From: JBGTFE01 sp036403235
GTDB taxonomy: Bacteria > Acidobacteriota > Blastocatellia > Pyrinomonadales > Pyrinomonadaceae
DNA: 64,000 bases
Assembly: GCA_036403235.1 (NCBI GenBank)
Contig: DASWRI010000042.1
Coordinates: 1-64,000 of the forward strand
Reading direction: 5' to 3'
The position numbers and the translations under genes were made by a program. Each line of letters starts with the position of its first letter. Position 1 is the stretch's first letter. Below are positions 57,410 through 64,000 of this stretch, in pieces. The notes beneath the pieces were generated by a model that was not told the origin of the DNA, searched no databases, and saw only the letters and a list, made by a program, of their open reading frames with translations.

Positions 57410-58417
57410 CTACTTCCCGATTCCGGCTGCCGAAGAATCCTTTTGATTAAAGCTGGCCTTAACCTGTTCTTCAATCCATGTGTAAGTTGTTTTCAAGCCG
57501 TCTTCGAGTGAAATTTCGGGCTCCCATCCGAGAGTTTCGCGGAGTTTCTCGTTGTCGGAATTTCTGCCGCGGACGCCCTGCGGGCCGTCGATGTGTTTTT
57601 TGGTGATGCTTACGCCGGCGATTTCCGCGACCATATCGGCCAGCTCGTTGATTGTCACCATTCGGTCTTGGCCGAGATTGAGCGGCTCGTGAAAATCCGA
57701 GCGCATCAAGCGATAAAGGCCTTCGACGCAGTCGTTTATGTAGCAAAACGAGCGTGTCTGCTCGCCGTCGCCCCAGATTTCAATTTCCGTGTTGCCGGTC
57801 AGTTTTGCCAGAGCGATTTTGCGGCACATCGCCGCCGGGGCTTTTTCGCGGCCGCCTTCCCATGTTCCCTTTTCGCCGAAAATGTTGTGAAAGCGAACCG
57901 TTCGGGTTTCGATTCCGAAATCGTTGCGATAATGCATGCAGAGAATTTCGCTGACGAGCTTTTCCCAGCCGTATGCGTCCTGCGGCATCGCCGGATATGC
58001 GTCTTCCTCTTTCAAAGGCGTCACGTTTGCTTCTTCCTGCAAATATTCGGGGTAAATGCAGGCCGAAGAAGTGTAAAGATAGCGCTTGACGTTATTGACG
58101 CGCGCCGCTTCGAGCGTGTGCAGATTTATCAGCGAATTGTTATACAAAATCTGCGCGTGGTGATTCGAGATAAATCCCATCCCGCCCATATCCGCCGCCA
58201 GCGCGTAAACTTCGTCGATACCGCGCGTCGCCTGCAGACAGCTGTCCCAACGCCGCAAATCTAAAATTTCAAATTCGTCCGCGCCGGTTTCGGAAAATTC
58301 CGGATATTTTAAATCGACTCCGCGAACCCAGTAACCCTTTTCCTTTAAGTATGTAACCAGATGGCTTCCGATAAAACCACCGGCGCCCGTCACCAAAACC
58401 CTCGTTTGTTTTTCCAT
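57410..58417 (-). CDS. GDP-mannose 3,5-epimerase
   Basis: 335 residues. TGAGGFIGSHLVTYLKEKG binds NAD. The following motifs match the plant-type enzyme closely: LAADMGGMGFISNHHAQI, YTSSACIYPEYLQEE (catalytic Cys), QDAYGWEKLVSE (Tyr/Lys), GTWEGGREKAPAAMCRK (catalytic Lys region), GDGEQTRSFCYINDCVEG and GVRGRNSDN. The reaction is GDP-D-mannose to GDP-L-galactose and GDP-L-gulose. In plants this feeds vitamin C; here it should supply L-galactose or L-gulose for the polysaccharide. It follows wzc, separated by a heptad hairpin. Confidence 0.93.
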   Translation of the reverse strand: MEKQTRVLVTGAGGFIGSHLVTYLKEKGYWVRGVDLKYPEFSETGADEFEILDLRRWDSCLQATRGIDEVYALAADMGGMGFISNHHAQILYNNSLINLHTLEAARVNNVKRYLYTSSACIYPEYLQEEANVTPLKEEDAYPAMPQDAYGWEKLVSEILCMHYRNDFGIETRTVRFHNIFGEKGTWEGGREKAPAAMCRKIALAKLTGNTEIEIWGDGEQTRSFCYINDCVEGLYRLMRSDFHEPLNLGQDRMVTINELADMVAEIAGVSITKKHIDGPQGVRGRNSDNEKLRETLGWEPEISLEDGLKTTYTWIEEQVKASFNQKDSSAAGIGK

Positions 58418-58432
58418 AAATTTCTAAATTTC

Positions 58433-58494
58433 AGCTTTCAAGTTTCAAGTTTCAGGCATGTTGAATTTTAACCTGAAACTTGAAACTAAAAGCT
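58433..58494. repeat. Intergenic hairpin built of GTTTCAA heptads
   Basis: AGTTTCAAGTTTCAGG (58441-58456) and CCTGAAACTTGAAACT (58472-58487) form a perfect 16-bp stem with a 15-base loop. Outer AGCTTTC and AAAAGCT extend it. Each arm is a tandem of GTTTCAA or its complement. It lies between wzc and the GDP-mannose 3,5-epimerase gene. No T run follows, so it is not a standard terminator. Confidence 0.75.
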
Positions 58495-58510
58495 TGAAAC
58501 CGTTTTTTAT

Positions 58511-61000
58511 TTATTCGTCGTCGTTTCGATAGTAAGAACGATGATAATAACTTTGATAGTAATAATAATTGTCCTGCGAACGCAGATTGACGTTGTTTAA
58601 AACGACGCCCAGAATTTTCGCGCCGATGTCCTGTAAAAGCTGGCGCGAACGCTTGACGACCTGACGCGAGCTTCTGCCCGAATGGACGACCAGAATAACG
58701 CCGTCGACCATCGACGCAATCAAAACTCCGTCGGTAAACGACGCAATCGGCGGCGAATCGACGACGACGTGCGTAAAATTGTCCTGCATCGTCTTGAGCA
58801 GATTGGTCATTTGTTCCGAACCGATAAGCTCGGCCGGATTCGGCGGAACCGGCCCGGACGGAAGCAGATACAGTTTTGCTTCTTCGTCATACTGAACCAC
58901 GTCCAGCACTTCCTTTTCGTTCAAATTGCTGGAAAGCAGCGTGCTCAGACCTTCGGCATTGCTGATTTCGAAAATCGAATGAAGCCGCGGGCGACGCATA
59001 TCCGCGTCGATAATCAAAACTTTCGCTCCGGTCTGTGCGAGACTGATGGCCGTATTGACGGCGGTCGTCGTTTTTCCTTCCGACGGCAGACTCGACGTCA
59101 CTAAAAGCGATTTCGGCGCGTGTCCGGCGGTCGAAAGCAGAATCGAAGTTCGAAGCTGTCGATACGCTTCGGCGAGCGACGAACGCGAATCCGAAGAAAT
59201 CAAAAGAGCGGATTTTGGTTTCGAATCCTCTTCTTCGCTGGCATTTCCGCCGCCAACCAGCAGCAGACGACGTTTGGGCATCGAATCGATAGTCGGAATC
59301 GCCGCCAGCGCCGGAAGCTGTAAAAGACTTTCGACTTCTTCGGTCGAGCGAACCGTGTCGTCCAGATATTCAAGAAAAAGCGCGAGACCGGCGCCGAAAA
59401 GCGTCGAAAGGAAAAGCGCGGCCAGAACCGTCGTCAGGCGACGCGGGCTGACGGCCGTGTCGGGCGGAATGGCGATTTCCGTTACGCTTATATTATTGTC
59501 AGAGCCTTTCGCGGTAATGTCGTTGCCGCTCTGCTGCTCGATTAGATTTTTCAAAAAGCCTTTGTTGGTTTCGATATTCTGTTCGAGCAATCTGATGTTA
59601 ATGGCCGCCTGACTTTGTCCCTGCGCCTGATTATACTGGTCATTAAACGAAGCGCGGATTTTGTCTTCCTGCTGTTTGGCCTGAACGTATTTCGTCCGCA
59701 GATTGTCGAGAATGACCTGGGCGGAACGGTTGCGATATCTTTCGAGTTCCTGCTGGCTTTTATCTCTCTGTTGTTGTATCGCCAACTTGAAAGTGGCGAT
59801 TTTGGCGTCGAGCTCGGTGATTTCCTGCGCTTCCGGCCTGAATTCTTTTAAAAGCCTCTCTCTTTCGGCTTCGATTCCGGCGATTGTTTTGTTGGTATCG
59901 ATTTCAAAATTTCGAATCTGATTTTCCTGCTCGGTAATGTACCGTGCAAGTAATTCCTCGGCTCTCGATTTAACGTTTTCGGGCGATTCTTTTACCGCGT
60001 TATATTCAGCTTCAGCGTTTTTTCGCTGGTTTTCAGCGTCGAGAAGCTGTTTGTTCAAAGCGGCTAAAGAGTTGATGACAAGCGTCTGGTTTGCATCGAT
60101 ATTGATAATTCCCGAGCGTTGTTTCAAATCGACCAGTTTTTGCTCGTCGGTTTTAACCTGCGCTTGCAGGTTGGCGACTCGTTCTTCAAGGAAATCGTTG
60201 GTCTTTTTGCTCGTTCCGGTGCGTTTTTCCTGATTTACTTTGGTAAAAGTTCCGGCGATGCCGTTGACGACGTTGGCCGCCAGCTCAGGATTTGTATGAC
60301 GAAATGTGATTTCAATCAAACGCGTATCCTTGACGGTCGCGCGCGATTCTCTGACCGGCTCGATTCCAAGATTCTTTTTTATCAAATCGACATAAGGCGC
60401 AAGTCGCACGGCTTCGGCGATTTCCTCGGTCGAAGCGAGATTCGAGTTTTGCGAGGGCGCAACTTCGCCGACGCCTTTTTCTTTCTTTTTCTCATCGCTC
60501 GCCAGCCCGATGGCTTTCAGCATCGAACGCCACGGCGACACGGATTCCTCGGCTCGCGCCTGCTGAATTTCCTTATTGCTGTCTAAACTCAATTCCTTGA
60601 CGACGCGGCGCAAAAGGCTGTCGCTGAAAAGAAGCTGAAGCTGCGTGTTGAAATAAGCCGGGTCGGATTGGACGACCGGCGCGCGGCTGTCTTTCGTTAC
60701 CAAATCGGGATTTGTTTGTTCCAAATCGACCTGTACGACCGCTTTCGCCATATAAATATTCGGCTTGTGCGCCATATAAATCGCGGTCAGAGTCGTCAAT
60801 AAAACGGCGATGCCGATAACCAGCCACAATCTTTTGCGAATTGCGCGCCAGTAATCTATAAGCTGGAAGCCTTCCGATTGCGTAAAGTCGCGATATGCGC
60901 CGTAGCCTCCGTTGGTTGCGGGAACCTGCGGCTCGAACGGGCGCTCGATTTCTACCTTTTCGGCAACCTGTCGATGAATTATTTCACGCGTGTCTTTCAT
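58511..61000 (-). CDS. Wzc-type polysaccharide co-polymerase / tyrosine autokinase
   Basis: 829 residues. A Wzz-like N-terminal region (helix at about 58-78) has a long periplasmic coiled coil (about 280-500) and a second membrane helix near 530 (PRRLTTVLAALFLSTLFGAGLALFLEYL, key LAALFLSTLFGAG). The cytoplasmic BY-kinase has Walker A LPSEGKTTTAVN, Walker A-prime LIIDADMRRPRLH and Walker B VVVDSPPIAS. The C-terminal tail carries eight Tyr within 20 residues (NYYYYQSYYHRSYY), the autophosphorylation cluster. It controls chain length and export with Wza. It starts 23 bases after the wza-like gene. Confidence 0.95.
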   Translation of the reverse strand: MKDTREIIHRQVAEKVEIERPFEPQVPATNGGYGAYRDFTQSEGFQLIDYWRAIRKRLWLVIGIAVLLTTLTAIYMAHKPNIYMAKAVVQVDLEQTNPDLVTKDSRAPVVQSDPAYFNTQLQLLFSDSLLRRVVKELSLDSNKEIQQARAEESVSPWRSMLKAIGLASDEKKKEKGVGEVAPSQNSNLASTEEIAEAVRLAPYVDLIKKNLGIEPVRESRATVKDTRLIEITFRHTNPELAANVVNGIAGTFTKVNQEKRTGTSKKTNDFLEERVANLQAQVKTDEQKLVDLKQRSGIINIDANQTLVINSLAALNKQLLDAENQRKNAEAEYNAVKESPENVKSRAEELLARYITEQENQIRNFEIDTNKTIAGIEAERERLLKEFRPEAQEITELDAKIATFKLAIQQQRDKSQQELERYRNRSAQVILDNLRTKYVQAKQQEDKIRASFNDQYNQAQGQSQAAINIRLLEQNIETNKGFLKNLIEQQSGNDITAKGSDNNISVTEIAIPPDTAVSPRRLTTVLAALFLSTLFGAGLALFLEYLDDTVRSTEEVESLLQLPALAAIPTIDSMPKRRLLLVGGGNASEEEDSKPKSALLISSDSRSSLAEAYRQLRTSILLSTAGHAPKSLLVTSSLPSEGKTTTAVNTAISLAQTGAKVLIIDADMRRPRLHSIFEISNAEGLSTLLSSNLNEKEVLDVVQYDEEAKLYLLPSGPVPPNPAELIGSEQMTNLLKTMQDNFTHVVVDSPPIASFTDGVLIASMVDGVILVVHSGRSSRQVVKRSRQLLQDIGAKILGVVLNNVNLRSQDNYYYYQSYYHRSYYRNDDE

Positions 61001-61023
61001 TTTTCCTCAAATTGAATAATGGT

Positions 61024-62112
61024 CTAGGGAATCTGAACCTTGTATAAAAGGCTGGGAATGCCGTTTGTAAACGATTTTCCGATATTTCTTAAAATGCTCT
61101 TTGTCGTGTCCTCGGAAATCGCTACGATATCGTTCGGCTGCAAATACGGGTCATCCGTTTTGCGCTGACTAATTTCTTTCAAATCGAAAACGAGCTCTTC
61201 GCGCTCAAGACTTCCTTCTTTCTGCCGGAGTATTCGGACTTTACTTTTTGATGAAGGTTTCAATCCCTCGGCGGAAACGATTGCCTGTAGCAGTGTAATC
61301 GGCTCTTTTACTTTTATTTGTCCTTCCTTATTGACGTTACCGTAAACATAAACGATATCGGCGTCGAGAACGCTGACAATGTCGCCGGGCTTTAGAACCG
61401 GATTTGTTTTTCCTCTTAAAATATCGGATAAAGTAAAGCCGTAAAAATTGACAGTTCCTTCGCCGTTTTCCGATTTTTCTTTATCGACACAGCCGGAAAT
61501 ATCGCCGACGCGCGCCACCTGAACCTTGCTTCCGGCAAACTCGACGTCCGGGCCGCCCGCATAACTGATAACCTCAAGCAGAGTTAAATCACGATTGGTA
61601 AAAAATGTTCCGGGCTTTTTGACCGCGCCGATGACCGAATACGATTGCGAATTCTGCTCTCTGACGACAACCGAAACATAAGGGTCGCGGAGATACGTTT
61701 CTTTATAAATTCTTGTGATTTCGTCGGCAAGCTCGTTTTCGGTTTTGCAGAGCGCGGCTATCGGCTTATCAATTCTGGGCAGGCTGAATCTTCCGGCGTT
61801 GTCCAATTTTATGCTGCCCCGGGAAAGCTCGGGATGTTTGGAAACGTTAACTTCTATAACGTCGTACATACCGATGCGGTAACGTTCTTTCGGATTCGGG
61901 TTAAACGTCGGCTCGGAAGTCGTCGCGTCGACCGGCGTAACCGTTGGTGAGACAATCGGCTTAATCGCATTTTTATCGCCCGAAACAGATTTAGAATCTT
62001 TGGTTTCCTGCGCAGATACGACAGAAAAGCAGAAATCTTGCTGCCCTAAAACGGCCAAAAAACTAAAAACTGTTAAAAAACTAAAAATGGCTATGAATCT
62101 AACTGCTTTCAT
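61024..62112 (-). CDS. Polysaccharide export protein (Wza-like, SLBB domains)
   Basis: 362 residues. Residues 1-34 are a signal peptide ending near VVSAQ, with no clear lipobox Cys, unlike E. coli Wza. The Poly_export domain (about 75-165) has RYRIGMYDVIEVNVSKHPELSR (key YRIGMYDVIEV). At least two SLBB units follow: YSVIGAVKKPGTF near 163 and VYVYGNVNKEGQIKV near 265. The C-terminal part ends in a short amphipathic stretch that could be the outer-membrane helix. It is the first gene of the locus, with GGAG 8 bases before the ATG and a promoter about 130 bases upstream. Confidence 0.93.
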   Translation of the reverse strand: MKAVRFIAIFSFLTVFSFLAVLGQQDFCFSVVSAQETKDSKSVSGDKNAIKPIVSPTVTPVDATTSEPTFNPNPKERYRIGMYDVIEVNVSKHPELSRGSIKLDNAGRFSLPRIDKPIAALCKTENELADEITRIYKETYLRDPYVSVVVREQNSQSYSVIGAVKKPGTFFTNRDLTLLEVISYAGGPDVEFAGSKVQVARVGDISGCVDKEKSENGEGTVNFYGFTLSDILRGKTNPVLKPGDIVSVLDADIVYVYGNVNKEGQIKVKEPITLLQAIVSAEGLKPSSKSKVRILRQKEGSLEREELVFDLKEISQRKTDDPYLQPNDIVAISEDTTKSILRNIGKSFTNGIPSLLYKVQIP

Positions 62113-62239
62113 ATTTGATACTCCAATAAATTTATATTTTACGTCCGGAAGGATATAAGCCTTTTGATTCTATATTCTTAATAAAAGTTTGTCTCTTTTA
62201 TATCTTGCTGATTTTGTGTTTTTAAGTGTGCAAAGAGAT

Positions 62240-62268
62240 ATAGTATCAAAATTGCCAAAAAGCAACAA
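62240..62268 (-). promoter_or_regulatory. Probable promoter of the exopolysaccharide locus
   Basis: On the minus strand, TTGTTG (62263-62268), 17 bases, and an extended -10 TGATACTAT (hexamer 62240-62245). The leader to the wza-like ATG would be about 120 bases, long enough for regulation. The 241-base gap to mutS holds nothing else that I can name. Confidence 0.4.
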
Positions 62269-62353
62269 TTACAAAATTAAAATTGCCGGATTTTAAAAGA
62301 ATCCCGCTTCTGAGTTAAACTTTGATACTCGAATTTTTCAGTAACGATTTTTT

Positions 62354-64000
62354 ATGCAAAACCCGACGCCGATGCTTCGGCAGTATCTCGAAATAAAAAA
62401 ACAATATCCGGGCACAATCCTCTTTTTCCGGCTCGGCGATTTTTACGAATTATTTAATGAAGACGCCGTCGTCGGCTCGCGCGAGCTGGAAATTACGTTG
62501 ACGGCGCGCCATAAAGACAGTCCGAATCCGGTTCCGATGTGCGGCGTTCCGCATCATGCGGCGGCAAATTATATTTCGCGTCTGGTCAAAAAAGGCTACC
62601 GCGTGGCGATTTGCGAGCAAACCGAAGAGGCCGGAAAAGGCATAAAGCTCGTCCGGCGCGAAGTTGTCCGCGTGATAACGCCCGGAACGGCGATTGACCC
62701 GCAACTCGTCGAATCGAAAGAATCGATTTATCTCGCGTCCATTTCGGGCGCGGGCGAATCTTTCGGCGCGGCTTTTCTGGAGCTTTCGACCGGAGAATTT
62801 TTTTCAACGCAAATTTCCGGCTCAAACGCCTGGACAAACATCTGCGCCGATATCGAAAGCTTCGCGCCGCGCGAACTGCTTTTCCCCGAATCTCTGCAAA
62901 AATTAATCGAAAATACTTTCTCAAATCCGCATCACCTGGCGTTATCGGACGCATCAAATGTGGTATCGATAAAACCGCCGAATTCGAATAAATTTTCCGC
63001 CGCCTTGACGCCGCTCGACAACTGGCTTTTTCACCCGGAAGATTGCGAAAATTTGTTAAAGCGTCACTTAAATGTCCGTGAGCTAAGCGGCTTCGGTTTG
63101 GAAGGAAAATTTGATGCGATTTGCGCGGCCGGCGCATGCCTTCGATACGCGCAGGAAACGCAGCGCACTTCGGCCGAACATATTTCCGACATAAATTATT
63201 TTGAAAACAGCGATTTTATGATTTTGGATGCGATAACGCTGAAAAATCTGGAAATAATCGAGTCGAGAAATGAAAACAAACGCACGCTTTTTAACGTGAT
63301 TGACGAAACCGTCACAGGGATGGGCGCGCGGCTTCTAAAATCGTGGCTTTTGCGGCCGTCTTTAAAAAGAAGCGAGATTCAGACGCGCCTCGCGGCAGTT
63401 TCCGAATTAACGGATTCAATTCTGCGCGATAACGTCCGCTTCCTCTTAAAGGAAGTTTCGGATTTGGAACGGCTCGTCGGAAGATTAAATATCGGAACGG
63501 CCACGCCGAGAGATTTGCTTGCTTTATGCCGCTCGCTTTCGCAGACGCCGAAGATAAATTTTGCTTTATCGGACGCAAACAGCCTTTTGATTCAGGTGTT
63601 ATCGGAAAATATTTTTGAGCTTCCCGAAATTCGAAATCTGATTGAAACATCCATTTCCGATGAGCCGCCGATGAATATGTCCGACGGCGGCATCATCCGT
63701 GACGGATTTAATGCGGAACTCGACGAATTAAGACAAATTCGAAAATCCGCGCAGCAAATCATCGCCGGATTTGAAGCAGAGGAAAAACGTCGCACCGGAA
63801 TTTATAACTTAAAAATAAAATTCAATAACGTTTTCGGCTATTTTATCGAAATTTCAAAAGGAAATCTTCCGCGCGTTCCGCCGGATTACGAGCGCCGCCA
63901 GACTTTGACGAATGCCGAAAGATTTACGACGCCGCAGCTAAAAGAATGGGAGCAAAAAGTTCTCGGCGCCGAGGAAAGAATCGTCGAGCTTGAAACCGAG
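62354..64000 (+). CDS. mutS: DNA mismatch repair protein MutS (N-terminal 549 residues)
   Basis: The frame is open from ATG 62354 to the window end. Domain I begins TPMLRQYLEIKKQYP with the mismatch-reading F-x-E in FFRLGDFYELFNEDA. It continues GVPHHAAANYISRLVKKGYRVAICEQ and VVRVITPGT. The connector and core (III) follow: NLEIIESRNENKRTLFNVID, TGMGARLLKSWLLRPS. The clamp reaches NNVFGYFIEISKGN. The ATPase domain lies beyond the window. It recognises mismatches and recruits MutL. It is divergent from the polysaccharide locus. Confidence 0.96.
   Translation, partial: MQNPTPMLRQYLEIKKQYPGTILFFRLGDFYELFNEDAVVGSRELEITLTARHKDSPNPVPMCGVPHHAAANYISRLVKKGYRVAICEQTEEAGKGIKLVRREVVRVITPGTAIDPQLVESKESIYLASISGAGESFGAAFLELSTGEFFSTQISGSNAWTNICADIESFAPRELLFPESLQKLIENTFSNPHHLALSDASNVVSIKPPNSNKFSAALTPLDNWLFHPEDCENLLKRHLNVRELSGFGLEGKFDAICAAGACLRYAQETQRTSAEHISDINYFENSDFMILDAITLKNLEIIESRNENKRTLFNVIDETVTGMGARLLKSWLLRPSLKRSEIQTRLAAVSELTDSILRDNVRFLLKEVSDLERLVGRLNIGTATPRDLLALCRSLSQTPKINFALSDANSLLIQVLSENIFELPEIRNLIETSISDEPPMNMSDGGIIRDGFNAELDELRQIRKSAQQIIAGFEAEEKRRTGIYNLKIKFNNVFGYFIEISKGNLPRVPPDYERRQTLTNAERFTTPQLKEWEQKVLGAEERIVELETE

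Noticed and set aside
46439..58494. CRISPR array from the GTTTCAA repeats
   Set aside because: Units are 7 bases with no spacers and form hairpins; there are no cas genes.
62221..62270. Sigma-54 promoter upstream of the wza-like gene
   Set aside because: TTGGCA is present on the minus strand but the matching -12 TTGC element is not at the required spacing.

Overview
The window looks like chromosomal DNA of a Gram-negative bacterium of moderate GC content. It encodes lipopolysaccharide-export permease domains (LptF/LptG), an outer-membrane polysaccharide export lipoprotein-type protein (Wza family), a Wzc-type tyrosine autokinase and heptose-nucleotide enzymes, so an outer membrane is certain. 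HslVU, a short-type adenosylhomocysteinase, a DUF6677-like membrane protein and an HprK-like/PqqD/nucleotidyltransferase set beside an exopolysaccharide locus are, from memory of such genomes, most like Acidobacteriota (Blastocatellia). That placement is inference. No rRNA, tRNA, CRISPR array, transposase or phage gene was found.

Layout. (1) 1-8390, minus strand: an hslV-hslU operon with a fibronectin-type lipoprotein, a FAH-family hydrolase and a transaldolase, closed by an intrinsic terminator at about 3800. A second unit follows: an ABC exporter ATPase, a universal stress protein, an alpha/beta hydrolase, a DUF402 protein and the ABC permease. (2) 8471-14122, plus strand: a class-I glutamine-amidotransferase-like peptidase, a NamZ-type exo-muramidase, two small membrane proteins (one only 56 residues), recO and a single 761-residue LptF-LptG fusion. 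(3) 14177-16723, minus: ahcY and metK of the SAM cycle. (4) 17266-19059, plus: an exported thioredoxin-MsrB fusion and a lipoprotein MsrA. (5) 19191-22624, minus: parB, parA, a bifunctional-nuclease-domain protein and miaB. (6) 22658-28901: dnaE, a short accA, ssb (minus) and an exported PQQ-type beta-propeller. (7) 28952-32803, minus: a DUF465 protein, rimI, tsaB, then a three-gene set of nucleotidyltransferase, PqqD-domain protein with a Cys-rich tail, and HprK-like kinase. (8) 32860-62112, minus: a roughly 29-kb Wzx/Wzy-dependent exopolysaccharide locus. (9) mutS starts at 62354 on the plus strand and runs off the end.

The polysaccharide locus is nearly complete. It has export and control (Wza, Wzc), a flippase (Wzx), a polymerase (Wzy-like) and a polyprenyl-phosphate sugar-phosphate transferase (WecA/WbpL family). 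It has glycosyltransferases (four GT4, one GT2). Its sugar-nucleotide enzymes predict GDP-L-galactose or GDP-L-gulose (GDP-mannose 3,5-epimerase), a UDP-uronic acid (UDP-sugar dehydrogenase), a UDP-2-acetamido-2,6-dideoxy-L-hexose (4,6-dehydratase/5-epimerase, RmlD-like reductase, 2-epimerase) and a nucleotide-activated heptose (HldA plus an HldC-GmhA fusion). Five methyltransferases and one carbamoyltransferase suggest a heavily decorated glycan.

The most unusual item is the PqqD-domain gene at 31427-31909. It encodes a PqqD-like fold, then an internal twin-arginine-like export segment, then a 30-residue tail with six cysteines. It has its own promoter and very strong Shine-Dalgarno sequence, a strong intrinsic terminator follows it, and an HprK-like kinase and a nucleotidyltransferase flank it. 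This arrangement resembles lasso-peptide accessory genes and the HPr-rel-A type sets, but no cyclase or protease gene is present. Other structures worth attention are gene fusions (LptF-LptG, thioredoxin-MsrB, HldC-GmhA), an HslV with an N-terminal propeptide, and three intergenic hairpins built of heptanucleotide repeats.
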